The notes under the pieces were generated by a model, which was given only the letters and a program-made list of their open reading frames with translations, was not told the origin of the DNA and made no database searches. 64,000 nucleotides of DNA from Oscillospiraceae bacterium (GTDB taxonomy: Bacteria > Bacillota > Clostridia > Oscillospirales > Butyricicoccaceae), in assembly GCA_015068445.1 (NCBI GenBank), contig SVKN01000001.1, positions 117,403 to 181,402 of the forward strand, read 5' to 3'. A program made the position numbers and the translations under genes. Within the stretch, counting starts at the first letter, position 1. Each line of letters begins with the position of its first letter. Positions 32,739 through 40,104 of the stretch are shown piece by piece.

Positions 32739-35366
32739 ATGAAAAAGAGTGTTCTATTTATTATGTTGATATTATTATCTGCTTCCTTGCTCGCTCCTGC
32801 CCGCGCCGCCTCACTGCCCGTGCGCGGCGTGTGGGTCTCGTCCGTATTCAACCTCGATTTCCCCTCCCGGCCGGGGCTCGGCGCGGAATCGCTGCGGCTT
32901 GAGCTGGACGCGATCGTGGAGAACGCCGTGACGATGGGCCTCACCGACGTCTTCTTTCAGGCGCGGCCCTGCGCCGACGCGCTGTACCCTTCCGCGCTGT
33001 TCCCCTGGAGTGAATGGCTGACCGGGCAGCAGGGGCAGGCGCCGGAGGACGGCTTCGATCCGCTTTCGTATCTGACGGAAAAATGCCATGAAGCCGGGCT
33101 CCGCCTCCACTGCTGGATCAATCCCTACCGCGTCTCACGGCAAAAGGCAGCTGACAAGGCAGAAGCCTTGTCAGCGCTGGCAGAGAACAATCCCGCGGCG
33201 CTTCATCCGGAGTGGGTCGTCCTTCATTCGGACGGGTGCCTCTATTTCGACCCCGGGCTGCCGGAGGTGCGGGCACTGATCCTGGACGGCGTCCGGGAGA
33301 TCCTCGACAGGTATGAGGTGGACGGCGTCCACTTCGACGATTATTTCTATCCGTCCTCGGATTTTGAGGATGAAGCCACACGGGCCGCTTACGGCGCGGA
33401 TCTTTACGCCGGGGATTTCCGCCGTGAGGCGGTCAATGCCTTCGTGCGTGAGGTGCATGAGCTGACCCGTGAGCGCGGCGTCGTCTTCGGCGTCTCCCCC
33501 TTCGGCATCTGGGCCAATCGGTCCAGCCTGCCGGAGGGCAGCGACACGATCGGCGGGCAGTCGTATTTCGACCATTACGCCGACTCCCGTCTGTGGGTCC
33601 GGGAGGGGCTCGTCGATTACATCGCGCCGCAGCTGTACTGGGCCGTGGGCAGCCGCGAGGGCGAGTTTGAAACGCTGCTTCGCTGGTGGAAGAGCCAGAC
33701 GGACGGTACGGATGTCAAGCTGTACGTCGGACAGGCGCCCTACCGCATGACGGACGCCGAGCCGACGAGCGTCTGGTACGGCACGGGCGAGCTGGCGCGG
33801 CAGTTCAAACTGATGGAGGGCGCGGGCGCGGACGGATCGATCCTGTTCCGGTACGGGTCGCTGATCGGCCATCGGCCGCTGTACTGGTTCCTCCGCTCCG
33901 CATTCGCGCCGTCGGAGGACGCGCCTGCGCTTCGCCGGCTGTCGGCCCCCGTGCGGGAGACTGCGGGCGCTGAGGCCATCATCGCCGGAAGCTCCGACCG
34001 GCGGTTCCCGCTGTTCCTCAACGGACAGCAGGCGGAAACGACGGGAAACGGCTTTTATCGGCTGACCGTCCCCCGGGGCAGCGACGTCTGGCTGGCCAAC
34101 GGACCGGACGAGCTGCGTTTTGTGCCTGCGGATGAAAGAGCCTTGCCCGCGCATCAGCGCATAACGGACCCGAAGCCGCAGAGACCGTCCTGTCCCGCCG
34201 AAGCGCCTGCGGAGGCACTGGGCTGCAGCGCGGTATACGGTGGAAAGGTCATCGCCTTTACGGATACTTTTATTGCTGCTCTGACTGAGTGCGAGCCCGG
34301 TTCTTACTCAGCAGAGGGATCGCCTGACTTCACTGGCCGCGTGCTCTACACCTGTGAGAAGAACGGCGTACTGACGGCGTCGATCTCGCCCGCCGGGCGG
34401 GAGGCGGATACGCCGCGCGCCGTCGTCGTCAAGGCCGATCACTGCATGCTTTATGACGAAAGCGGCGCGATTATCGGCGACTTGCGTGCAGGCATGACCG
34501 CATCGGTGACCGGATGGCGCAGAGGATGCGCTCGGACGCCGCTGGGATGGATCGACGGCGGTGACGTCGAGCTGATATTCGATGAGGACGTCTCCCCGGT
34601 CTCCGTGACCGATATCCGCTCGTCGGAGGGCGCGGTCACGTTCCGCATCGGCGCGCCCTGCGCCGCTGCGGCGCGGATGGAGGGCGGCGACCTGATCCTG
34701 GATCTCGGCGAAGTACGGCGGGCGTTTTTGTTTGAAAGTCCCCTGTTTTCGTCCGTCCGCTGTGAAAACGGCGTCTACCGGCTGACGCCTTCGTCGCCCA
34801 TCGGCGGATATGATGTCGCTTATGCGGACGGTACCGTAACGCTGACGGTCCGGCCTCTGCGCGACAGGCCCGTGATCCTGATCGAGGCAGCCTTCGGCGG
34901 GGACGAGACGGGCAGACAGGGGCTGGAGATCGATGTCTGCGAGAAGGACCTCGATCTGCGCGCCGCTTTCGCGCTGCGGGAACAGCTGCAGGCGCTGGGG
35001 TTCGATATGCGGATGACCCGTGAGGACGACCGGATGCTGACAGGCGCGGAACGGGCGGCGATCCTGCGGGAAGCGTCGCCCGACCTGGCAGTCACCCTGC
35101 GCTTGGGCGGTGCAGAGGAGGAGGGCAGAACGATCCTGAGCGGCTCCCCTGCCCTCTGCCAATGCGTTTCGGCGCGGCTGAGCCAGACTGATATGCCCTG
35201 TGAAACCGCTCCTGCGTCAGACGGCGGCGGCGCGGGCTCGTTCCTGACGATCACGTCGCGGTCGATCGTGTTTCCTGAGGATTATGAGTCACTCAGCGAT
35301 GATACGTGGCTGCAGAGCTTCTGCGCCGCAGTGGCCCAGGGCGTCGCAGACAGTCTGAAATACTGA
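32739..35366 (+). CDS. Secreted GHL10-type glycosidase with degenerate amidase-3 C-terminus
   Basis: This 875-residue protein has a signal peptide (residues 1-23). Residues ~25-330 match the glycosyl-hydrolase-like family 10 barrel: R-G-V-W-V-S-S-V-F-N-L-D-F-P-S, then F-F-Q-A-R-P-C-A-D-A-L-Y, P-W-S-E-W-L-T-G and W-I-N-P-Y-R-V. A V-D-G-V-H-F-D-D-Y-F-Y-P motif also belongs to it. The middle part is beta-rich and may include an SH3-like module (~570-610). Residues 712-875 align with N-acetylmuramoyl-L-alanine amidase (amidase-3), keeping the Glu of C-E-K-D-L-D-L and M-T-R-E-D-D. The zinc His of D-P-G-H-G-G is replaced (E-A-A-F-G-G), and the S-I-H motif reads T-L-R. That domain is probably a wall-binding pseudoenzyme. 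Confidence 0.82.
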   Translation: MKKSVLFIMLILLSASLLAPARAASLPVRGVWVSSVFNLDFPSRPGLGAESLRLELDAIVENAVTMGLTDVFFQARPCADALYPSALFPWSEWLTGQQGQAPEDGFDPLSYLTEKCHEAGLRLHCWINPYRVSRQKAADKAEALSALAENNPAALHPEWVVLHSDGCLYFDPGLPEVRALILDGVREILDRYEVDGVHFDDYFYPSSDFEDEATRAAYGADLYAGDFRREAVNAFVREVHELTRERGVVFGVSPFGIWANRSSLPEGSDTIGGQSYFDHYADSRLWVREGLVDYIAPQLYWAVGSREGEFETLLRWWKSQTDGTDVKLYVGQAPYRMTDAEPTSVWYGTGELARQFKLMEGAGADGSILFRYGSLIGHRPLYWFLRSAFAPSEDAPALRRLSAPVRETAGAEAIIAGSSDRRFPLFLNGQQAETTGNGFYRLTVPRGSDVWLANGPDELRFVPADERALPAHQRITDPKPQRPSCPAEAPAEALGCSAVYGGKVIAFTDTFIAALTECEPGSYSAEGSPDFTGRVLYTCEKNGVLTASISPAGREADTPRAVVVKADHCMLYDESGAIIGDLRAGMTASVTGWRRGCARTPLGWIDGGDVELIFDEDVSPVSVTDIRSSEGAVTFRIGAPCAAAARMEGGDLILDLGEVRRAFLFESPLFSSVRCENGVYRLTPSSPIGGYDVAYADGTVTLTVRPLRDRPVILIEAAFGGDETGRQGLEIDVCEKDLDLRAAFALREQLQALGFDMRMTREDDRMLTGAERAAILREASPDLAVTLRLGGAEEEGRTILSGSPALCQCVSARLSQTDMPCETAPASDGGGAGSFLTITSRSIVFPEDYESLSDDTWLQSFCAAVAQGVADSLKY

Positions 35367-35367
35367 A

Positions 35368-35400
35368 AAAGAGCCGGACAGCATGCTGTCCAGCTCTTCT
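35368..35400. terminator. Shared terminator between convergent genes
   Basis: A 12-bp stem with one mismatch (35371-35382 with 35385-35396) with A- and T-rich flanks on both sides ends the glycosidase gene and the convergent NTF2-like gene. Confidence 0.75.
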
Positions 35401-35409
35401 GTTTCCTGC

Positions 35410-35775
35410 TCAGAACGGATGGGCCACCGATCGGGTGAAGCGCCACGCGATGTCAGTCTTCTCCAGCTCCATGTCCTGCCGGAGGTTCCAGACCCGCGCC
35501 GCGCCGCCGTAGACTGCGGCCGTGACCTTGCTGCGGCCGATGAGGACGGAGCGGTCGTCTTTGACCGTCACATCTATGGAGACGGGCTCTTCCGCGTAAT
35601 AATTGAGATTCCCGCAGGCCATATCATCGAAATACGCCTGCCGCGTCTGTTTTTTGCCCGACATGTGCGTCAGCGTGAAATCGGGCGCGTGCAAACGCTC
35701 CAGCGCCGGCCAGTCCCCGGCGATCATGGCGCGGTACATGGCGCGGTAGGTCTCGCGGATCTCGTGCTCGTCCAT
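35410..35775 (-). CDS. NTF2/SnoaL-like protein
   Basis: This 121-residue protein begins with helix M-D-E-H-E-I-R-E-T-Y-R-A-M-Y-R-A-M-I-A-G-D-W-P-A-L-type, then L-H-A-P-D-F-T-L-T-H-M-S-G. The alternating strands end in W-R-F-T-R, the pattern of DUF4440/SnoaL-like cone-shaped folds. Such proteins include isomerases, hydrolases and binding proteins, so no reaction can be named. It starts one base after the second flavodoxin and is the last gene of that operon. Confidence 0.75.
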   Translation of the reverse strand: MDEHEIRETYRAMYRAMIAGDWPALERLHAPDFTLTHMSGKKQTRQAYFDDMACGNLNYYAEEPVSIDVTVKDDRSVLIGRSKVTAAVYGGAARVWNLRQDMELEKTDIAWRFTRSVAHPF

Positions 35776-35776
35776 C

Positions 35777-36295
35777 TTAGCCGATCTGGCTGACGGCCCA
35801 GGCGGCGACTTCCTTCTCGGAATCGGCCGCTTCGGCGCCGTGGATGGCGAGACCCCTGCCGAAGGACGCGCCGGCGCAGGCGGCCTTCAGGTCGTTCTCG
35901 GCGCGGCCCAGGCGGGAGCCCTCGTGGGTGACGACGGCCATGACTTTCTTGCCGGTCCAGTCGAGCTTCTCGATCTGAGTGAAGATCGCCATGGGATAGG
36001 TGCCCCACCAGTTGGGGCCGCAGACGAAGACGTTGTCGTAGCCGTCCAGCGAGGACAGCTCGTTCTTCAGCGCAGGGCGGGCCTTGGCCTGCAGCTCTGC
36101 CTTGGCCTCATCGATGCACTTGTAGTAGTCGTCCGCGTAGGTGTGAACGGTCTCCAACTGGAACAGATCGCCGCCGACGGCCTTCTGGATGAACTCGGCC
36201 ACACGCTCGGTGTTGCCCTTGCTCAGGGACCTGACGCTGCCGTTGACGTAATTCTCGCCCTTGCGGGAGTAATAGAGGATCAGATTCTTTGCCAT
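35777..36295 (-). CDS. Flavodoxin-like protein (copy 2)
   Basis: This encodes 172 residues. The N-terminal strand and FMN phosphate loop read L-I-L-Y-Y-S-R-K-G-E-N-Y, followed by an insertion with S-K-G-N-T-E-R-V-A-E-F-I. The aromatic loop C-G-P-N-W-W-G-T-Y-P-M and T-H-E-G-S-R-L-G near residue 125 fit the flavodoxin_4 group, used as low-potential electron carriers or quinone-like reductases. It is a paralogue of the upstream flavodoxin, 15 bases away. No signal peptide. Confidence 0.88.
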   Translation of the reverse strand: MAKNLILYYSRKGENYVNGSVRSLSKGNTERVAEFIQKAVGGDLFQLETVHTYADDYYKCIDEAKAELQAKARPALKNELSSLDGYDNVFVCGPNWWGTYPMAIFTQIEKLDWTGKKVMAVVTHEGSRLGRAENDLKAACAGASFGRGLAIHGAEAADSEKEVAAWAVSQIG

Positions 36296-36310
36296 GTTGC
36301 TCTCTCCTTT

Positions 36311-36826
36311 TTAAAGCCGGGCCTTCGCCCAGGTCTGAATGATTTCCTTGTTGTCCTCAACCTCTGCGCCGGGGATCGTCATACCCTCGGCAATCACTGC
36401 GCCCGGACAGTATTTGGCCAGATCCTCGCGGGAGTGGCCGAAGCCGCCGCCACCGCTGGTGCAGAAGGGCACGACGGTCTTGCCCGCCCAGCTGAAATGG
36501 GTCAGGAACGTGACAACGGGCATGGGCAGCGCGTTCCACCAGTTGGGATACGCGACGACGACGATGTCATAGCCGTCGATGCTCGCGGGGAAATCCTTGA
36601 TGGCGGGGCGCATGTCGCCGTCCAGCTCCTCCTTGGCCTCCCTGATCATCACCATATGATCGGCGGAATACTCGCGCACCTGCTCGATGTGGAACAGGTC
36701 GCAGCCGGTGGCCTCGGCAATGAACTCGGCGGCCATATGGGTATAGCCCTTGTCCAGCTCGACCATACCGCCCTTTCCGTAGGTCTGGCCGGTCAGTGAA
36801 AAGAACGCTGTCAGTACATTTGCCAT
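36311..36826 (-). CDS. Flavodoxin-like protein (copy 1)
   Basis: This encodes 171 residues. It resembles the next gene in length and in the motif A-Y-P-N-W-W-N-A-L-P-M-P, with the phosphate loop F-F-S-L-T-G-Q-T-Y and C-T-S-G-G-G-G-F-G-H-S near residue 120. It is the first gene of a three-gene operon with a perfect TATAAT promoter overlapped by a palindrome typical of LysR targets. AAGGAGAG precedes the ATG. Flavodoxin_4 proteins in anaerobes are often induced by redox stress, which would fit the adjoining regulator, but this is inference. Confidence 0.88.
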   Translation of the reverse strand: MANVLTAFFSLTGQTYGKGGMVELDKGYTHMAAEFIAEATGCDLFHIEQVREYSADHMVMIREAKEELDGDMRPAIKDFPASIDGYDIVVVAYPNWWNALPMPVVTFLTHFSWAGKTVVPFCTSGGGGFGHSREDLAKYCPGAVIAEGMTIPGAEVEDNKEIIQTWAKARL

Positions 36827-36859
36827 GATGCTCTCTCCTTATCGATTTATGATAGCTCA

Positions 36860-36895
36860 ATTATAATCGGAGCGGCATACATCAGCAATTCTGAT
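36860..36895 (-). promoter_or_regulatory. Flavodoxin promoter with LysR-type box
   Basis: Minus-strand TTGCTG (36883-36888), 17-base spacer, perfect TATAAT (36860-36865). The palindrome ATCAG-N5-CTGAT (36881-36895), which includes a T-N11-A core, overlaps the -35 element. A LysR gene ends about 65 bases upstream. Confidence 0.65.
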
Positions 36896-36925
36896 TTGAA
36901 ACGTTTTCGATAAGCAAAACTGATG

Positions 36926-36954
36926 CAAAAAGCCTTCCGTCAAAGCGGAAGGCT
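36926..36954 (-). terminator. Terminator of the lysR-type gene
   Basis: A 9-bp stem (36931-36939 with 36946-36954) is followed on the minus strand by TTTTTGC. It lies six bases beyond the LysR stop codon. Confidence 0.88.
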
Positions 36955-36960
36955 CGTTTG

Positions 36961-37848
36961 TTATTGCCTCAATTTTTTACGGAAAAGCGCAGCGAAGTCC
37001 TCGATGATCTCGCTGGTCCATTTCTTCTGCCAGAAGAGGCAGTATTTGCGGTGGATGCGGTCCTTCCCGCGATAAAGCGGGATGCGGCAGACGGTCTCCG
37101 ACAGCATCAGCGGACGGCCCACGTCCTCCGTGATCAGATAGCCCCGGCCGCCAACGACCATCAGCCGCGCCTCGGGCAGTCCGGATGCAAACAGGAAGGG
37201 CCCCGGTACGCCGAGGATATCGCAGTAGTAGCTCTCCTCCACCTGCTGATGCGCAGGTTCGGAGATCAGGATGCAGGGCACGTCGGGCAGCTGGGTGATC
37301 TGCAGGGAATCCGTGCCCTCGGGCAGCAGTCGGGCGGAGATCTCCACACTGCAGCCCGCGTCCAGCAGCTCCACATTTTCATACTGATCGGAAAAGGCGC
37401 GGCGCTGGTCGTTGAGGGCCAGATTGACGGCCCCGGAGACGATGCCCTCGTACAGGTCCTCGTGGGTACCGCTGACCGTGGAAATGCGCACGTCCGGATG
37501 GCGCGCCGAAAACTCGCCGATGGCCTCCGACAGCTCGGGGCCCGCGTAGAGGTTGAGATAGCCGACGCACAGCTCCCCCGCTTCGCCGCGGGCGATGCGC
37601 GCGATCTCGTTTTCCATATCCGTCAGGTCGCCCAGCAGCGCCTTGGCCCGGCGGTAGCAGTACTGTCCCGCCAGCGTCAGCGTGAAGGACCGCCCCCGGC
37701 GGATCAGCAATCGCGCGTTCAGCGAGCGCTCCAGCGCCTGGATGCCCTGGGACACGGCAGACTGGGAGATATACAGCTTTTCCGCCGCCTCGGTGAAGCT
37801 GTTTTCATCGACGACGGCGATCAGATATTCCAGCTGCTTGAGAAGCAC
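36961..37848 (-). CDS. LysR-family transcriptional regulator
   Basis: This 295-residue protein has the LysR winged helix-turn-helix at residues 1-60: L-L-K-Q-L-E-Y-L-I-A-V-V-D-E-N-S-F-T-E-A-A, then L-Y-I-S-Q-S-A-V-S-Q-G-I-Q-A-L-E. An effector-binding domain follows at ~90-290. It lies directly upstream of the flavodoxin operon on the same strand, separated by its own terminator. The T-N11-A palindrome over the flavodoxin promoter is the obvious candidate target. The effector is unknown. Confidence 0.92.
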   Translation of the reverse strand: MLLKQLEYLIAVVDENSFTEAAEKLYISQSAVSQGIQALERSLNARLLIRRGRSFTLTLAGQYCYRRAKALLGDLTDMENEIARIARGEAGELCVGYLNLYAGPELSEAIGEFSARHPDVRISTVSGTHEDLYEGIVSGAVNLALNDQRRAFSDQYENVELLDAGCSVEISARLLPEGTDSLQITQLPDVPCILISEPAHQQVEESYYCDILGVPGPFLFASGLPEARLMVVGGRGYLITEDVGRPLMLSETVCRIPLYRGKDRIHRKYCLFWQKKWTSEIIEDFAALFRKKLRQ

Positions 37849-37864
37849 GGACGGACTCCTTTCG

Positions 37865-38557
37865 TTACAGCGTCACCCTGGCGGTGTAGTCGCGGCCCTG
37901 CTCGTCCCTGAAAACGCGAAGAGCGAAATCGAAGCGGTCGAAATCGGTGCAGAGGTAGAAGTCGCGCTCGGGCGCGAAGCTCTGATCCTCCGGGATGAAG
38001 AAGCGGCTGCCCTCGCCCTGCCGCAGGTCGGCCACGACGGACTCCTTGTCGAAGCCGGTCCCCTCAAGGATCGATCGGATGTATTCGGCGCAGTAGGTGT
38101 CCTCCTCGATGGGATGGCGGTTCTCTTTGCCCATACAGACGAGGGAGACGCGCTCCGCGCCCAGCTGTTTGATGTACTCCGCCGTGGCGCGGGCGTTGAC
38201 GAGGGCGCCCAGCAGGATGACGTCGGCTTTTTTGGCGGCGATGACGCCCTGGGTCCCGGCGCTGGTGGTGTGGATCATGTCGCGGCCCGTCAGGTCCACG
38301 TGTTCGATCTGGGACGGCGAGTTGCCGAAGTCGAAGCCCTCGGCCTTCCGTCCGCCGCGCTCGCCCGCCAGCAGGAGCGTGGGGTCGAGCTCGCGCATGC
38401 GGTAGGCCTCTTGAATATCGGCCACGGGATAGATGCGGCGTACGCCGTTGTGGAACGCAAAGCTCTCCACAGTGTAGGCGCGGAAGACGTCGATGATGAC
38501 GGCAACGCCCTCGGCGCGGGCCGCTCCGGCGGTGAGATGATCGATGGTGATATGCAT
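37865..38557 (-). CDS. ComB-like 2-phosphosulfolactate phosphatase family protein
   Basis: The ATG at 38557 with CAGGAGG upstream gives 230 residues. Family motifs are I-I-D-V-F-R-A-Y-T-V-E-S (usual D-V-L-R-A-T/S-T), F-G-N-S-P-S, H-T-T-S-A-G-T-Q-G near residue 94, and G-A-L-V-N-A. ComB makes sulfolactate for coenzyme M in methanogens, and close relatives occur in many bacteria that make no coenzyme M. No other sulfolactate gene is nearby, so the substrate here is unknown. It ends 16 bases before the LysR start and may be cotranscribed with it. Confidence 0.85.
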   Translation of the reverse strand: MHITIDHLTAGAARAEGVAVIIDVFRAYTVESFAFHNGVRRIYPVADIQEAYRMRELDPTLLLAGERGGRKAEGFDFGNSPSQIEHVDLTGRDMIHTTSAGTQGVIAAKKADVILLGALVNARATAEYIKQLGAERVSLVCMGKENRHPIEEDTYCAEYIRSILEGTGFDKESVVADLRQGEGSRFFIPEDQSFAPERDFYLCTDFDRFDFALRVFRDEQGRDYTARVTL

Positions 38558-38646
38558 GGCAAAGCCTCCTGTGTGGCACCGCCCGCCGTTCTTGCGTCCC
38601 GATCGTGTGAATACAGATAAGTACAAACAAAAACGGAGGTGCGGAA

Positions 38647-39249
38647 ATGCGCAGATTATTGAGAAAGCATCGGTACTGGCTGGCGCCCGGGGCGCTGTTC
38701 ACCCTGGCGGCGCTGTGTTTCCTGCTCAGCGGGCCGGGGCGCGCGGTGACGGCGGCGGCCATCGACCGGCAGCTGCCCATCTACTGCGTGCAGAAGGACA
38801 GCAAGGTGATCTCGGTGAGCTTTGACGCCGCCTGGGGCAACGAGGACACCCAGAACCTCATCGACGTGCTGGGGCAGTACGGCGTCAAGGCGACGTTCTT
38901 TGTGGTGAAGCAGTGGGCGGACAAATATCCGGAGTCGGTTTCGGCGCTCCACGAGGCGGGGCACGAGGTGATGAACCACTCGTCCACGCACCCGTATTTC
39001 ACGAAGCTGACCCGGCAGCAGATGATCGACGAGGTCACCGCCTGCGACGACAGGATCGAGGCGATCACAGGCGTGCGCCCTGTCCTGTTCCGGCCGCCCT
39101 ACGGCGACTACAACGACGCAGTGATCGACACACTGCGGTCCATCGGCCACTACCCCATCCAGTGGGATGTGGAAGCGTCCGCAGCGTCTTCAGGCGCGCT
39201 AATCCAGCGGGGTCTCGACCGATGCACAGAAGGGGCGCATCTCCTCTGA
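38647..39249 (+). CDS. Interrupted PdaB-type polysaccharide deacetylase, N-terminal part
   Basis: The gene starts with AACGGAGGTGCGGAA before the ATG. A membrane anchor (residues ~12-30) leads into a NodB domain: S-F-D-A-A-W-G-N-E-D-T-Q-N (motif 1 in the PdaB form), H-S-S-T-H-P-Y (metal motif 2) and F-R-P-P-Y-G-D-Y-N (motif 3). The family sequence stops after H-Y-P-I-Q-W-D-V at 39171; the last 26 codons to the TGA at 39247-39249 are unrelated. The missing half is at 57528-57779. Joining at GA (39172-39173 with 57528-57529) gives 258 residues with W-D-V-D-S-L-D-W, the expected family sequence. PdaB-type deacetylases act in spore peptidoglycan maturation in Bacillus. Unless the element excises, this is a truncated, probably inactive product. 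Confidence 0.9.
   Translation: MRRLLRKHRYWLAPGALFTLAALCFLLSGPGRAVTAAAIDRQLPIYCVQKDSKVISVSFDAAWGNEDTQNLIDVLGQYGVKATFFVVKQWADKYPESVSALHEAGHEVMNHSSTHPYFTKLTRQQMIDEVTACDDRIEAITGVRPVLFRPPYGDYNDAVIDTLRSIGHYPIQWDVEASAASSGALIQRGLDRCTEGAHLL
39145..39200. other. Left junction (attL) of the intervening element
   Basis: The deacetylase frame is left at the dinucleotide GA, 39172-39173. To its right the element's arm (39174-39200) is a near mirror of the arm left of the GA at the other end (57501-57527): counting outward from the GA, 20 of 27 positions match as inverted repeats. To its left is the CCAGT that pairs with ACTGG (57538-57542) in the rebuilt attB, each eight bases from the GA. Confidence 0.8.
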
Positions 39250-39996
39250 TACGGCAAAGACCGTGAAGGACGCGGCGTCCTCGGGCAGGTCCATGCGGAA
39301 GGTCCCGCCGTCGGGCACGAGCTGCTGGCTGAAGCAGCCGAGGAAGCAGCCGTCGCTGTCGAAGGCCGCGATGAAGACGACGCCGGGCTCAGCTGCGCTG
39401 ACCTCGCAGACGGCCTCGCCGTCCACCGCGTATGCGCTCTCGATGACGGCGGCTTCTTTCGTCGCCTCCACGTGGAGCGTGGCCGTCAGCGGCGCGTCGG
39501 AGACGACGTAGCCCTCGCCGTAATCGGCGTCGCAGAGATCGTCTATCGTGATCCCGAAGAAGAAATCGCCGCTGGCCCCGGCGTAGACGGTGACGGGGAT
39601 ACGCAGCAGGACATAGCCGTCCAGCACCTCGTCATAGGGCAGATACGCGCCGGAAAAGCAGCTGGCCATGACGGCGCTGTAAGCAAAAGCGCCGGTGATC
39701 TCCTGGGAGCCGGAAACGGGCGTCTGGATGCGCAGCTTGTCGGGAATGACGCCCTTTTCGCTGCCCTCCAGGCGGATGTTGAGCCCGACGCTGCCGATCT
39801 GGATGTTCTGATCGACGAGAAGGACGAGCTCCGCCGTCTGGTTCGCGGCGCTCTGGGTCAGCTCCGGCACGACGAAGCGCAGGGTGATCTCGCCCTTCGC
39901 GGTGCTTTCGTCCAGCTGCGGCGAGGGCGCGGCCAGAGCGGTGGACAACGCGGCCAGCAGGAGCAAGGTCAAACATACGGTCAGGAGCTTTTTCAC
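39199..39996 (-). CDS. Secreted beta-rich protein of unknown function
   Basis: This 265-residue protein has a signal peptide (residues 1-22, L-L-L-L-A-A-L-S-T-A-L-A-A). The remainder is beta-rich with many Val, Gly and Asp residues. A segment from G-E-I-T-L-R-F-V-V-P to Y-V-L-L-R-I-P-V-T-V-Y has the look of a cohesin/Ig-like sandwich, but the match is weak. Its stop codon falls within the attL arm, so it is the outermost gene of the element. I recognise no specific function. It lies downstream of the recombinase, after a terminator. Confidence 0.6.
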   Translation of the reverse strand: MKKLLTVCLTLLLLAALSTALAAPSPQLDESTAKGEITLRFVVPELTQSAANQTAELVLLVDQNIQIGSVGLNIRLEGSEKGVIPDKLRIQTPVSGSQEITGAFAYSAVMASCFSGAYLPYDEVLDGYVLLRIPVTVYAGASGDFFFGITIDDLCDADYGEGYVVSDAPLTATLHVEATKEAAVIESAYAVDGEAVCEVSAAEPGVVFIAAFDSDGCFLGCFSQQLVPDGGTFRMDLPEDAASFTVFAVSEEMRPFCASVETPLD

Positions 39997-40075
39997 GGTC
40001 GTATCCCCTTTCGCATCAGTGATTCTAATGGATTCAGTGTATCACATCGGTGAATGATTGACAAGCGTTCCATGG

Positions 40076-40104
40076 AAAAACGCACGGGCAAGCCCGTGCG
40101 TTTT
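40076..40104 (-). terminator. Terminator of the recombinase gene
   Basis: A perfect 13-bp inverted repeat (40077-40089 with 40092-40104) overlaps the first base of the stop codon and is followed on the minus strand by TTTTTCC-type sequence. Confidence 0.85.
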
